64,000 nucleotides of DNA from an uncultured Clostridia bacterium (lineage in GTDB: Bacteria; Bacillota; Clostridia; Lachnospirales; CAG-274): contig CANRBC010000014.1 in NCBI GenBank assembly GCA_947628755.1, positions 1-64,000 on the forward strand. Reading direction: 5' to 3'. The notes under the pieces are model-generated. The model made no database searches. It was not told the origin of the DNA and saw nothing but the letters and a program-made list of their open reading frames with translations. Positions 55,101 through 63,329 of this stretch are shown one piece after another. A program made the translations under genes and the position numbers. Positions within the stretch are counted from its first letter, which is position 1. Each line of letters opens with the position of its first letter.

Positions 55101-58100
55101 CGTATTCAATGCCTATATGCTTGCCGCTTGCGTACATAAAAGCGCCTGCAAACATTGCATGATAACGTATATTGAGTCTTTGCATAGGGTATCTGTTAGT
55201 GCTTGTGGTAACAAGATTGCCCTTTTCATCATAGTTTTCTTTCTTGTTAAGACCCTTGTACTGATAGAACAAATCGATTTGCTGCTCCATAGCTTCAATA
55301 GCCGTTTCGAGCTTTGAAGCGCCGCCGTTGCCGATACCCTTAAGTATCTGTGAAGCGGGAACAGAATACATCATATTGTCCATAACTATTTCTGTTAAGT
55401 TGGCAACACAATTTCTCTCGTCATATTCTATACTTTGAGTGTGGTTTGCTTTATGCTCCTCGTTAAGTCTGCCAACGTGAGCTTTAAGCTCTTCGACATA
55501 TTTTTCAACAGCCGCTTTTCTTTCAGCGCCTGTTATGCCTGCTACGTTAAGCACGGGTATCTTAGTGCCGCCGCTTACTCTTAATGTATAATCGCGGTTA
55601 TTTTCGCCTATCCATTGAACATAGAGTGAGCCGCCGTTTTCACGGTTTGCATAAGAAGCCAGCTTGGGAACCTTTATTACGTTTCGTCCAACCTTAAGGG
55701 AGGTTATTTCCTTGCACCAGTTAAATGAAGAATCATTGTGCATCTGTGTAGCTACCAGCTTAAGGCTTGTGTTTACTCCTCTTGCATCTGTAGCAGAGCC
55801 TAAGTATATAACAAGCTCCTCGTCTGCCTCTGCCGCAACGCCTATGGGCTGAAGGTCTGTAAGAGGCATAGCGAAATCGTCAAAGCCGTTGTCAAGTTTA
55901 GCGGATACTCTTGTATCTACATGAACTATATCGTCAAGATCCTTATCCTTAAGGAGCTGCTCGGCATATTCAACCTCCAAAAGAAGATTGTCATGCTCCG
56001 GGTGAAGCTCGCCGCTTTCATCGTCTACCTCCTCAAGCTCTGCCTTGAAGTTATCTATGGTATCCTGAGTTACTTCGTCAGTGAGCTTGATATGCATATC
56101 GTCTGCATACATAGCGTTTATTCTTGAAGCAAGGTCTTCATATTCATAGAAACGCATTTCTGCTATCGTTACCATTCTGCCGCCCCAGGTTTCAAGACAG
56201 AGCTGGAATGTATCTGATTCTATGGGAGACTCTGCAATAAGAGTATAGAAGGCGTTGTTGTCCTTATCAGTTTTCTTTGTAAGGCTGCCTCTTATTTTCT
56301 GCCAATTGCCCTTTTCGTCCTTATATCTTATAGCGCCTGCGGCATAGCTTGACGGCTGGCTGCCGCTTGCTGAGAAGCGTATAGTATCAATAGTGTATTT
56401 CTTGTCAAGCGTAATTATAGGATTGGCAAAGAAGCCGTATGTACTTCCTGTATCCCAGTCTGCAACTGCCGTGTATGTATCCTGGCTGTTGTCCACGGGA
56501 GCGTTAATATCGCCTACAAGAGAACACCTTTCGTCCTCAGTGCTGTATTCTACCTTGCTTATATGCGTCATAAGCTGTCCCTTGCCGTTTGACCTGTTGA
56601 TAACCTTACGCATAGGCATTTTAACGTCGTTTGAAGCCTTGGGAGTAGCTTTCATAAGGTCATATTCAGAGCTTGCGCCGTATGTATTATGACCCAATAC
56701 ATATATCTCATATTCAACATCGGGCTTAAGATTGATTATAGTATAGCTTGTAGAAGCTATGTTCTCAACCGTTGTATAATCTCCTGTGCTGCCCTCTCTG
56801 TAATGAACGCTGTAATACTGGCTGTGCATAGTTGCCTTCCAGCTTACGGCTATGGATTCAATTCCTGCCTCCGCCTTGGCATTTTCAGTCTTAGGCGGCT
56901 TATCGCCCATAGAATCCATTTCTATGGTCTCGGCTGTTGACCACGGGCTCTTCCAGTCGCCGTTTACTGAGCGTACACGGAAGGTATACGGAACGTATTG
57001 CTTAAGGTCTGAGCCGTTAAGAGCGCTTACGGTCATTTTTGTATCATTGGTCTGTATTATCTGCTGACTTCCGCCCTGGCTTATATTTACTTCATAAGCC
57101 GAAACGCCTGTCTGCTTTGTCCAGCTAAACTCAAACTTAGGATAAAGACCTCTGTCCGTCTGCTTAATAGAATCCTTTACTATTTCGGGGATATTAAGCT
57201 CAGGCTCAGGGATTCTGTCCTCCATGTTGTTTACAAACTCGACCTCAGCTATATCCACCAGCTTTGTACTTGAGCCTGTAACCTTAATTGTAACCTTCTT
57301 TATGGCAATCTGAGTGCCTATATTTACAACTACTGTACCGTCGCTTTCGACCTTGGCTATACTGTCGGGTGAAGCAAAAAGGTCTGCAACTATGGGAGCA
57401 ATAATAGGACTTACGGCTTCGTCCTTTACGGGAATCTCAAAATCCTCTATTATTACCTCGCCTGTATTCGGGTCGGTTATCTCATTGCCGCTTTCGTCAA
57501 GTCTTGCACCCTGTACAAGTATAGTACCTGCGGTGATCCTGTTTTCTGAGCCTGCAGGCGGCTTAATAACGATGCCGGCTGCCTGCTTTGCCTCAACAGG
57601 AGCATTTTCATTTATATTAAGAGCTACCTCTATGGGATTGCTTTCAGAAATTTCCGCTTCGGCATTTGCAGGGGCAAGCTGAACGGGAGTTCCCTTGCTC
57701 TGTACTATGTCGCTTACTTCTCCGCCTACTACCTGAGTACCCTGAGATACCTCCGGCTGTATATTCTCGGCTGAGATTATGCTGAGTGTAGGTGCTGTAA
57801 CTGCCTTGCCATGATTAAGGGTAACATAAGCAAGGTCGGCAATATTAACTGTCTGGTCGCCATTAAGGTCATAGTGCATATCTGTCGTATTGTTGTCAAT
57901 GGCATCCATCATGGACTGTTCATCCTTATCGTCTACAACGCCGTCGGGAGTACCGTCTTCGTTTCCCGCAATATCGCCAATAGGCATAACGGCGTGTAAA
58001 GCTGTAGGATTAGGTCCTAAAAGGTCGTTTTTCTTTTTGCTGTTATTAAGCTCGACCTTTGTGGTAAGACCCTTTTTGATAGTAACATCCTGAGTGTATG

Positions 58101-58464
58101 AAGCATAACCGTCGGCTGTTACCGTAAGGGTGTAGTCCTTTGAATGAGGCGCTTCTACGGAAACGGGAATGTTGTCTATAACGCCCGAAGCCATAGTTCC
58201 CTCGGCATTTGTTACTATGTCTACGCTGTGATTAGTGTTACTGTCCTTATCCGATAAGGCAACATGGAAGCTATCGCCCGGTGACGGAAGGTCAAGGTTG
58301 ATGTCGATTCCAAAACTGCTGACATCAGAAACACTTTCCAAATCTCCCGTTTCAGAATCTTCAAAAGAAAAATCTGCAGCGGGTATAGCTGCGCTCTGAA
58401 TCAGAAGAGCTGATGCCAGAAAGCCGGCACTTACTTTCTTGAATAGATTTTTTCTGAATTTCAT
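52165..58464 (-). CDS. Giant secreted dockerin/FN3/M60-metallopeptidase protein (2099 aa)
   Basis: A signal peptide (to about residue 30) leads to a carboxypeptidase-regulatory-like beta domain (60-140) and a dockerin-like module (162-220, DGVVDDKD and DLNGDQTVNIADL). Two FN3 domains follow (about 430-600), then an F5/8C-like domain (about 610-780). The M60/enhancin-type peptidase region has H1153-E-M-G-H1157 with Glu1168 ten residues on, the M60 zinc pattern. A further FN3-like part and an F5/8C-like domain (about 1450-1595) follow, then a cohesin-like beta region (about 1760-1935), a Ser/Thr repeat linker (about 1937-1972) and a C-terminal beta domain. M60 proteins act on O-glycosylated proteins such as mucins; this role is inferred. 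ATG 58464 follows AAAGGAG. Peptide B is coupled downstream. Confidence 0.88.
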   Translation of the reverse strand: MKFRKNLFKKVSAGFLASALLIQSAAIPAADFSFEDSETGDLESVSDVSSFGIDINLDLPSPGDSFHVALSDKDSNTNHSVDIVTNAEGTMASGVIDNIPVSVEAPHSKDYTLTVTADGYASYTQDVTIKKGLTTKVELNNSKKKNDLLGPNPTALHAVMPIGDIAGNEDGTPDGVVDDKDEQSMMDAIDNNTTDMHYDLNGDQTVNIADLAYVTLNHGKAVTAPTLSIISAENIQPEVSQGTQVVGGEVSDIVQSKGTPVQLAPANAEAEISESNPIEVALNINENAPVEAKQAAGIVIKPPAGSENRITAGTILVQGARLDESGNEITDPNTGEVIIEDFEIPVKDEAVSPIIAPIVADLFASPDSIAKVESDGTVVVNIGTQIAIKKVTIKVTGSSTKLVDIAEVEFVNNMEDRIPEPELNIPEIVKDSIKQTDRGLYPKFEFSWTKQTGVSAYEVNISQGGSQQIIQTNDTKMTVSALNGSDLKQYVPYTFRVRSVNGDWKSPWSTAETIEMDSMGDKPPKTENAKAEAGIESIAVSWKATMHSQYYSVHYREGSTGDYTTVENIASTSYTIINLKPDVEYEIYVLGHNTYGASSEYDLMKATPKASNDVKMPMRKVINRSNGKGQLMTHISKVEYSTEDERCSLVGDINAPVDNSQDTYTAVADWDTGSTYGFFANPIITLDKKYTIDTIRFSASGSQPSSYAAGAIRYKDEKGNWQKIRGSLTKKTDKDNNAFYTLIAESPIESDTFQLCLETWGGRMVTIAEMRFYEYEDLASRINAMYADDMHIKLTDEVTQDTIDNFKAELEEVDDESGELHPEHDNLLLEVEYAEQLLKDKDLDDIVHVDTRVSAKLDNGFDDFAMPLTDLQPIGVAAEADEELVIYLGSATDARGVNTSLKLVATQMHNDSSFNWCKEITSLKVGRNVIKVPKLASYANRENGGSLYVQWIGENNRDYTLRVSGGTKIPVLNVAGITGAERKAAVEKYVEELKAHVGRLNEEHKANHTQSIEYDERNCVANLTEIVMDNMMYSVPASQILKGIGNGGASKLETAIEAMEQQIDLFYQYKGLNKKENYDEKGNLVTTSTNRYPMQRLNIRYHAMFAGAFMYASGKHIGIEYDSVPELASLVPVEADDKGNKTSGQLSGWGIAHEMGHVINNKNYVVAEVTNNFFSLLATQSIDRINFDDVYQVVTRGSIGAVPKGKTLGMYWQLHSYFDDYYDYKMFDNIDDQLANNFYARMDAYSRNPALAPNPNVEEAVEETTGEGETSGSSSIPLVMTKSTSDNLIRLASAAAQKNLIPFFEAWGFTCDTDTQAYVSQFPLEDKKIQYFNNDAREYKLKGGTGMPSGTKITASMTTEHPDNVVSSNEIKFALGNNGGDDMLGYEIIRNDVPVAFVTADKTSYTDVITTGNNMVYEYKIIGYDKLLNTTDAVDIAPVKVKHDGTIGRDNWTIETNMKSKTDKEIKADGDSEYCEDTYISSIPSIIGQGTAESYTGEVPADSEGNKANAEFIIDLGHEEQVTAIKYKGEAAKFAVYVSENNSDWTKAKDIDYKGGEEEKFYFNNPDEPGYMYIYNAAYVKVVYEGTAATVSSVNILGPTSDDVELVPKGIGKLEEDYVYDTSNPETYKIPKDSVIFTGQYKGSPAYNVVKLLEGEKRNEKTIVDGYQIILATPPVNGELGEVSDGTWIYWIEPKDENYSSIPSVISAELYRVDDALTLDGERMVSNTLNVEVPAFSKLPPIKIEAAPLNGSAENLVAFSDGDTAAVENYSAYVPAGSESSNLMAGTEETDDTEGGLPAEDQYDYGFAFHRSEDGRQAEMELKLEDEAINTIAFQTEFNIADPSAKAVFQWSEVVNERALLKEYRYANGKLNIYVVADSDLLDFGNLVVGTLSLEDENEARDILVTVEQGQTVSLHDDFTVLHWAEINGITSLRAGVEIDETVSESSSETTTATVSESSSETTTATVSESSSETTTITEVQPSADPDKSDVKAEKNGSSINFVAGVSSLNYAEAGFIFSSGNKEVKKAVAKAGESNNKVFASIAGSAVKPGDIAKKYEYAFTITDVPADAQIKVTPYVVKTDGKTVLSDSKTFSLSTIQ
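52541..52640 (-). repeat. 36-bp in-frame tandem repeat (Ser/Thr/Glu linker)
   Basis: Units begin at 52549, 52585 and 52621, the last partial. They are near-identical and encode the 12-residue repeat VSESSSETTTAT in the giant M60 protein. Near-identity at the DNA level points to recent slippage expansion. The product is a flexible, potentially O-glycosylated linker before the last domain. Confidence 0.93.
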
Positions 58465-58496
58465 AAAGTGCTCCTTTCATTTTATTGTTTAAAAGA

Positions 58497-58568
58497 CTCC
58501 GAGCTTGTATTGTACCCACAGTACCTTATGCGGAGCTTTGGCTTACGCATAACTACTGTCTGCACAGT
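58497..58568 (-). promoter_or_regulatory. Structured 5' leader of the giant M60 gene
   Basis: In the ~120-base 5' UTR (minus strand) three short stems can form: ACTGT/ACAGT (58555-58559 with 58564-58568), TTATGCG/CGCATAA (58546-58552 with 58526-58532), and CTCCG/CGGAG (58531-58535 with 58497-58501). The last two share bases 58531-58532 and so exclude each other. I do not recognise a known riboswitch class. The rest of the 311-bp gap holds the promoter and the pnp terminator. Confidence 0.5.
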
Positions 58569-58594
58569 CAACGCCTGTTTGTCTTATTGTTAAA

Positions 58595-58623
58595 ATTATA
58601 ACAGTTTTTAATCAAAGGGTCAA
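58595..58623 (-). promoter_or_regulatory. Promoter of the giant M60 gene
   Basis: On the minus strand TTGACC (58618-58623), a 17-base spacer and a perfect TATAAT (58595-58600). It predicts a 5' UTR of about 120 bases. Confidence 0.85.
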
Positions 58624-58691
58624 GAAATTTTAATAAATTCTTAACTTGACTTCACCAAGTTAAATCGAATATTTCTTTAACAAATTAAACG

Positions 58692-58718
58692 AGCCGAGGG
58701 CAGTACATTCCCTCGGCT
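58692..58718 (-). terminator. Terminator after pnp
   Basis: AGCCGAGGG (58692-58700) pairs with CCCTCGGCT (58710-58718). On the minus strand the T-rich CGTTTAATTTGTT follows. It ends the rpsO-pnp transcript before the M60 gene. Confidence 0.75.
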
Positions 58719-58775
58719 TGGTGTAATAATATTCAGACGGTTTATACGGCGTTGCAGTACGCCTCAAACAGTCGT

Positions 58776-60908
58776 TTATTCTTCGGTTTTTCTTTCGGGT
58801 CTTGGCAGGCAGGCCTTTCTGGAAAGATTTATTCTTCCCTGGTCGTCTATATCCGTTACCTTGACCTCTATTACGTCGCCCTCCTTAACAACGTCTTCAA
58901 CTCTGTTTACTCTCTCGTGAGCCAGCTTTGAGATATGGACAAGACCCTCTGTTTCAAAGCCTATCTCCACAAATGCGCCGAAGCTCATGATTCTTGTGAC
59001 AGTACCCTCGTAAACTCTGCCTACCTCCGGTCCCTTGTCTATCATCTTTATCATTTCAACGGCTTTTGCAATAGCCTCTGCGTCGGGACTGGATACATAT
59101 ATCTTGCCCTCGTCCTCGGTATCTATCTTGTCAACGCCTGAAAGCTCTATTATCTTATTGATAGTCTTGCCCTTAGAGCCTATTACTTCAGCCATCTTAT
59201 CGGGGCTTATCTGTATAAACTCGATTTTAGGCGCATACTTTGAAAGCTCCGGTCTTGGCTCAGGTATAGCCTTGAGCATTACCTCGTCGAGAATATAGTT
59301 TCTTGCGGTATGGGTGTTTTCAATAGCGCCCTTTATTATCTCAGGAGTAAGACCCTGTATCTTCATATCCATCTGTATAGCCGTGATACCCTTATGAGTA
59401 CCCGCTACCTTAAAGTCCATATCGCCGAAGAAGTCCTCTATACCCTGTATATCCGTAAGGAGTATAAAGTCGTCGTCGGTCTCGCCTGTAACAAGACCGC
59501 AGGAAATACCTGCAACCGGTCTCTTGATAGGTACGCCTGCTGCCATAAGTGAAAGAGTTGAACCGCATACGCTTGCCTGTGAGGTAGAGCCGTTTGAGCT
59601 TAATACCTCGGATACAAGTCTTATGGCATAGGGGAATTCCTCCTCGCTTGGTATTACGGGAAGAAGCGCTCTTTCAGCCAATGCGCCGTGACCTATTTCT
59701 CTACGTCCGGGACTTCTGGAGGGCTTAGCCTCGCCTACGGAAAAGCCCGGGAAGTTGTAGTGATGTATATATCTCTTTGATACTTCGCTTGTATCAAGAC
59801 CGTCCAGCTTCTGTACATCAGCCATAGAGCCAAGAGTAGTAACTGTCATTACCTGAGTCTGACCTCTCTTGAATATAGCTGAACCGTGAGTTCTTGGAAG
59901 GAAGTCTACCTCGGCTGAAAGAGGTCTTATTTCGTTGAGAGCTCTGCCGTCGGGACGCTTGTGTTCTCTTAATATCATACGTCTTACGGTTTCCTTCTCA
60001 TACTTGTATATAGCCTCGCCAACAGCCTCTGCAAAGGCTTCCTCGTCCTCGTTGCCGAATTGCTCAAAGAGCTTTTCTCCGACCTCTGCTTCTATCTCGG
60101 CTATCTTTTCGTCTCTTATCTGCTTCATATCCGTGAAAACGGCTTCTTCCATTCTCTCAGCAGGAATAAGCTCCTTTATCGCCTCATAGAAGTCGTGGTC
60201 TACAACGTGCTCCTCATAGGAGTGCTTTTCCTTGCCCTGCTCTGCTACGATACCGTCGATAAACTTACATATTTCAACATTCTGCTTATGACCGAACATA
60301 ATAGCGTTGAACATTTCATCATCTGTTACCTCGTCAGCGCCTGCTTCTATCATCATTACCTTTTCCTTTGTAGAAGAAACGGTAAGGTTCATTCTGCTGA
60401 GCTTCTTCTGCTCTGCCGTAGGATTGATAATATACTCTCCGTCTATCATACCTACGGATACAGAGGCAGTCGGTCCGTAGAAGGGAATGTCTGAAATTGA
60501 AAGAGCAACAGATGAGCCTATCATAGCGCATATTTCAGGTGAACAATCCTGGTCTACACACATAACAAGTGCATTTATGGAAACGTCGTTTCTATAATCC
60601 TTTGGGAAAAGGGGTCTTATAGGTCTGTCTATAACTCTGGCTGTAAGTATAGCCTTTTCGGAGGGTCTGCCCTCTCTCTTTGTAAATCCGCCCGGTATCT
60701 TGCCTACGGAATACATTTTCTCCTCATAGTCTATTGAAAGAGGGAAAAAGTCGATTCCTGCCCTTGGCTTCTCGGAAGCCGTAGCCGTTACAAGTACCAT
60801 AGTGTCGCCGTATCTTACGATACACTCTCCGTTGGCAAGCTCGGCAACCTTGCCTATTTCAAGGCTCAATTCTCTGCCTGCCAGTTCCATCTTATAAGTT
60901 TTGCTCAT
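58776..60908 (-). CDS. pnp: Polyribonucleotide nucleotidyltransferase (PNPase)
   Basis: This 710-aa trimeric phosphorolytic exoribonuclease has two RNase PH domains (about 1-140 and 310-540; FFPLSIDYEEKMYSVGKIPGGF shortened to its family pattern, and RRREIGHG-like GRREIGHG), a KH domain (VIGSKGKTINKI) and an S1 domain (EGTVTRIMSFGAFVEI). ATG 60908 has AAGGAGG; the frame extending to 60941 has no site. It follows rpsO with a structured 168-bp gap, as in many bacteria where the two are co-regulated. Confidence 0.97.
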   Translation of the reverse strand: MSKTYKMELAGRELSLEIGKVAELANGECIVRYGDTMVLVTATASEKPRAGIDFFPLSIDYEEKMYSVGKIPGGFTKREGRPSEKAILTARVIDRPIRPLFPKDYRNDVSINALVMCVDQDCSPEICAMIGSSVALSISDIPFYGPTASVSVGMIDGEYIINPTAEQKKLSRMNLTVSSTKEKVMMIEAGADEVTDDEMFNAIMFGHKQNVEICKFIDGIVAEQGKEKHSYEEHVVDHDFYEAIKELIPAERMEEAVFTDMKQIRDEKIAEIEAEVGEKLFEQFGNEDEEAFAEAVGEAIYKYEKETVRRMILREHKRPDGRALNEIRPLSAEVDFLPRTHGSAIFKRGQTQVMTVTTLGSMADVQKLDGLDTSEVSKRYIHHYNFPGFSVGEAKPSRSPGRREIGHGALAERALLPVIPSEEEFPYAIRLVSEVLSSNGSTSQASVCGSTLSLMAAGVPIKRPVAGISCGLVTGETDDDFILLTDIQGIEDFFGDMDFKVAGTHKGITAIQMDMKIQGLTPEIIKGAIENTHTARNYILDEVMLKAIPEPRPELSKYAPKIEFIQISPDKMAEVIGSKGKTINKIIELSGVDKIDTEDEGKIYVSSPDAEAIAKAVEMIKMIDKGPEVGRVYEGTVTRIMSFGAFVEIGFETEGLVHISKLAHERVNRVEDVVKEGDVIEVKVTDIDDQGRINLSRKACLPRPERKTEE

Positions 60909-60936
60909 GAAATAATCCTCCTTGATAAAAATATTC

Positions 60937-61027
60937 ATCAAAGTGACCTCGGCAATTTTTAGCTTAAAAATTCATTTATGCCCATAAACAAATTTTTAAA
61001 CTAAAAATATTACCCTGTCACTTTGAT
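60937..61027 (-). promoter_or_regulatory. Multi-hairpin leader between rpsO and pnp
   Basis: ATCAAAGTGAC (60937-60947) and GTCACTTTGAT (61017-61027) are perfectly complementary over 11 bp. They enclose three smaller palindromes: ATTTTTAG-CTTAAAAAT, TTTATG-CC-CATAAA and ATTTTTAAACTAAAAAT. The layout is that of a closed multi-branch RNA directly upstream of the pnp ribosome binding site. An RNase-cleaved or PNPase-controlled leader, as in E. coli, is a reasonable inference. Confidence 0.6.
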
Positions 61028-61038
61028 TTGTAAAATTC

Positions 61039-61066
61039 AAGGCGTGGTGAGTCAACACCACGCCTT
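61039..61066 (-). terminator. Terminator or processing hairpin after rpsO
   Basis: AAGGCGTGGTG (61039-61049) pairs perfectly with CACCACGCCTT (61056-61066) around a 6-base loop, 10 bases after the rpsO stop. It should protect or end the rpsO message and partly uncouple it from pnp. Confidence 0.85.
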
Positions 61067-61076
61067 AATTTAAAAA

Positions 61077-61331
61077 TTACTTTCTTAAACCTAATGCAGC
61101 AATAAGCTCACGGTATGCAACAACGTCCTTAGACTTGATATAATTTAAAAGGCCCTTTCTCTGACCTACCATCTTAAGAAGACCTCTTCTTGAATGATGG
61201 TCCTTCTTGTGCTCCTTTAAATGCTCTGTAAGGTGATTGATTCTCTCTGTAAGCAAAGCAACCTGTACTTCGGGAGAACCCGTGTCGTTTTCGCTTCTGC
61301 CGTACTTGGCAATAATAGCTTTCTTGTCCAT
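61077..61331 (-). CDS. rpsO: 30S ribosomal protein S15
   Basis: This 84-aa primary 16S rRNA-binding protein bridges to the large subunit. The core is typical: [36 protein letters not shown] and LNYIKSKD. It is slightly shorter than the usual 88-89 aa at the N-terminus. It lies upstream of pnp and downstream of ribF, the canonical order, with AAGGAGG before ATG 61331. Confidence 0.97.
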   Translation of the reverse strand: MDKKAIIAKYGRSENDTGSPEVQVALLTERINHLTEHLKEHKKDHHSRRGLLKMVGQRKGLLNYIKSKDVVAYRELIAALGLRK

Positions 61332-61449
61332 ATTGATTTCCTCCTTATTATTATTTTACTCCGGATGCTAAGGAACGGTCGGAGAGTCCTGAACCTGAAC
61401 ATCGGATACACACAAGCATTATACTATCATATATTGGTATAAAATGCAA
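61332..61449 (-). promoter_or_regulatory. rpsO promoter and leader
   Basis: On the minus strand a perfect TATAAT (61418-61423) lies about 85 bases before rpsO; a TTGCAT (61444-61449) is 20 bases upstream of it, so the -35 is uncertain. The leader contains GC-richer complementary stretches (CTCCGA and the later TCCGGAG region) and may fold as an S15-binding leader. This is unproven. Confidence 0.45.
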
Positions 61450-61481
61450 GTGTTTTTTTACTTTTTAATATTTCTGAAATA

Positions 61482-62423
61482 TCAAAGCCTGTATTTAAGC
61501 GCATCAAGGCTGCCTATACAGTCCATACACTCTTTTCTGTCCCTTTTAAGCTGCTCTGTCAGCTTATTTTTATCCTCAAACTTTATTTCGTTTCTTATTT
61601 TTTTGTAGAATGTAATAATAATATCTCTGCCGTATACATTTTTATCAAAATCGAATATGTTTGTTTCTATTTTTCTCTTTTCGCCGTCAAAGGTAGGATT
61701 TTTGCCTATGTTGGACATACCGTAGTATTCTTTGCCATCTATTATGACTGTGGAAAAATACACGCCGTCGGGAGGCAGCAGCTTTTTATCGGGCGGCTCT
61801 ATATTGACTGTGGGAAAGCTCATGGCTCTTCCTCTTTCATAGCCCTTTACTACCCTGCCCATGGCAAAGTACGGCTTATTGAGAAGCCTTGCGGTATACT
61901 CCATATTTCCGTCGGCAATAAGTCCCCTTATTTCAGTGCTGCTTACTCTTATTCCGTCTACCTTAACACGGGGTATTCCTATTACCTTGATTCCTCTCTG
62001 CTCGCCAAGCTCTTTAAGCGTATCTATATTGCCTGATCTGTTCTTGCCGAAATAATAATTTTCGCCTACCACAAGGACACGGCAGTTTGTTCTGCTGTAT
62101 AAAAGCTCCATAAACTCCTGTGGAGAAAGAGAAGCAAAGCCGTAGTCAAAGGGATACTGTATAAGAATATCCACGCCTGTTTTTTCAGCTACATACTTCT
62201 TTTCCCTAACGGAAAGAATAGTTCTGAAATCCTCAACTCTTCCGAAAAAATCAACGGGATGGGGGTCAAATGAAAATATCGCAGCCTTATAGCCGCAGCT
62301 CTCCCTGTAGGAAAGCACAGTCTTTATAAGCTCCTGATGTCCTATATGGATACCGTCGAAATTTCCTATTGCAACGGCGCTTTCCTCTTTAATATTAAAT
62401 TCTCCCGTTTCATATATTTTCAT
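61482..62423 (-). CDS. ribF: Bifunctional riboflavin kinase/FAD synthetase
   Basis: This 313-aa enzyme makes FMN and FAD from riboflavin. The N-terminal adenylyltransferase half has IGNFDGIHIGHQ and FDPHPVDFF. The C-terminal kinase half has GRAMSFPTVNI and GVYFSTVIIDG followed by SNIGKNPTF. It lies between truB and rpsO as usual. Together with the ribD operon it completes flavin cofactor synthesis within this window. Confidence 0.97.
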   Translation of the reverse strand: MKIYETGEFNIKEESAVAIGNFDGIHIGHQELIKTVLSYRESCGYKAAIFSFDPHPVDFFGRVEDFRTILSVREKKYVAEKTGVDILIQYPFDYGFASLSPQEFMELLYSRTNCRVLVVGENYYFGKNRSGNIDTLKELGEQRGIKVIGIPRVKVDGIRVSSTEIRGLIADGNMEYTARLLNKPYFAMGRVVKGYERGRAMSFPTVNIEPPDKKLLPPDGVYFSTVIIDGKEYYGMSNIGKNPTFDGEKRKIETNIFDFDKNVYGRDIIITFYKKIRNEIKFEDKNKLTEQLKRDRKECMDCIGSLDALKYRL

Positions 62424-62432
62424 ACTATCACC

Positions 62433-63329
62433 TTATATCAGCATGGTAACAGGCTTTGCATATTCTCCCGTTACCTTGTATATTCCTGCCAGCCTGCCAT
62501 GGCTGTCATATACTCTGAGCATTTCTCCCTCTTCCGCGGGACTGTCCAGAAAGCCTACGCTTATTTTATTGCCGTTCTGTATATATTTATCGGCGTTTTC
62601 ACTTGCTGTTACCTTTCTGTAATCCTGCAAAACAGAGTCCATGCTTATAATAATCTTTTCTATATCTCCAGCTTCGGCAAGGCGTCTGAATTCATCTATT
62701 TTTATGCTGTCCTCTATATAAAAGCTTCCGCTTCTCGTTCTTGTGAGAGAAGACATACAGCCTCCGCAGCCAAGCCTTTTGCCTATATCGCTACAAAGAG
62801 TTCTGATATATGTGCCTTTTGAGCAAAGCACGCTGAATACAAATCTGCCGTCGCCTGTTTTTTCAATATCCTTTATTTCATATATATGGATAAGCCTTGT
62901 TTTTCTTTCTATTTCCTTACCCTCTCTTGCAAGCTCATAGAGCTTTCTGCCGTTTACCTTTACGGCTGAATACATAGGCGGCTTCTGGGCATACTCGCCC
63001 TCAAAGCTCTTTATGGCGGCTATTATATCACTGTCGGAAAGCTCCGCCTCTTTTCTTTCAAGCACCTCTCCCCATATATCCTCAGTGGTGGTTGTTATAC
63101 CCAAGGTGATTTCCGCCCTGTATTCCTTTATATTGGCGGAAACATAGTCTGCCAGCTTAGTGGCTTTGCCTATACACAGAGGAAGAACGCCTTCGGCGTC
63201 GGGGTCGAGAGTACCCGTATGTCCTGTTTTAGTCTTATTGAGCTTGTTTCTGACTATATTTACAACATCGTGAGAGGTAAAGCCCTTTTCCTTATAGATA
63301 TTTATAAAGCCCGATAAATCCCTACGCAT
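62433..63329 (-). CDS. truB: tRNA pseudouridine-55 synthase
   Basis: This 298-aa enzyme makes pseudouridine 55 in the T-loop of tRNAs. It begins GFINIYKEKGFTSHDVV, with GHTGTLDPDAEGVLPLC carrying the catalytic aspartate, and later YAQKPPMYSAVKVNG and CSKGTYIRTLCSDIG. A short C-terminal PUA-like tail is present. It overlaps the nrnA stop by 8 bases and is followed 9 bases later by ribF. Confidence 0.97.
   Translation of the reverse strand: MRRDLSGFINIYKEKGFTSHDVVNIVRNKLNKTKTGHTGTLDPDAEGVLPLCIGKATKLADYVSANIKEYRAEITLGITTTTEDIWGEVLERKEAELSDSDIIAAIKSFEGEYAQKPPMYSAVKVNGRKLYELAREGKEIERKTRLIHIYEIKDIEKTGDGRFVFSVLCSKGTYIRTLCSDIGKRLGCGGCMSSLTRTRSGSFYIEDSIKIDEFRRLAEAGDIEKIIISMDSVLQDYRKVTASENADKYIQNGNKISVGFLDSPAEEGEMLRVYDSHGRLAGIYKVTGEYAKPVTMLI

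Noticed and set aside
58497-58590. A c-di-GMP riboswitch in the M60 leader
   Set aside because: The leader has a short CCAAAGC-like string but lacks the conserved GACGCAAAGCC core and tetraloop-receptor parts of that class.
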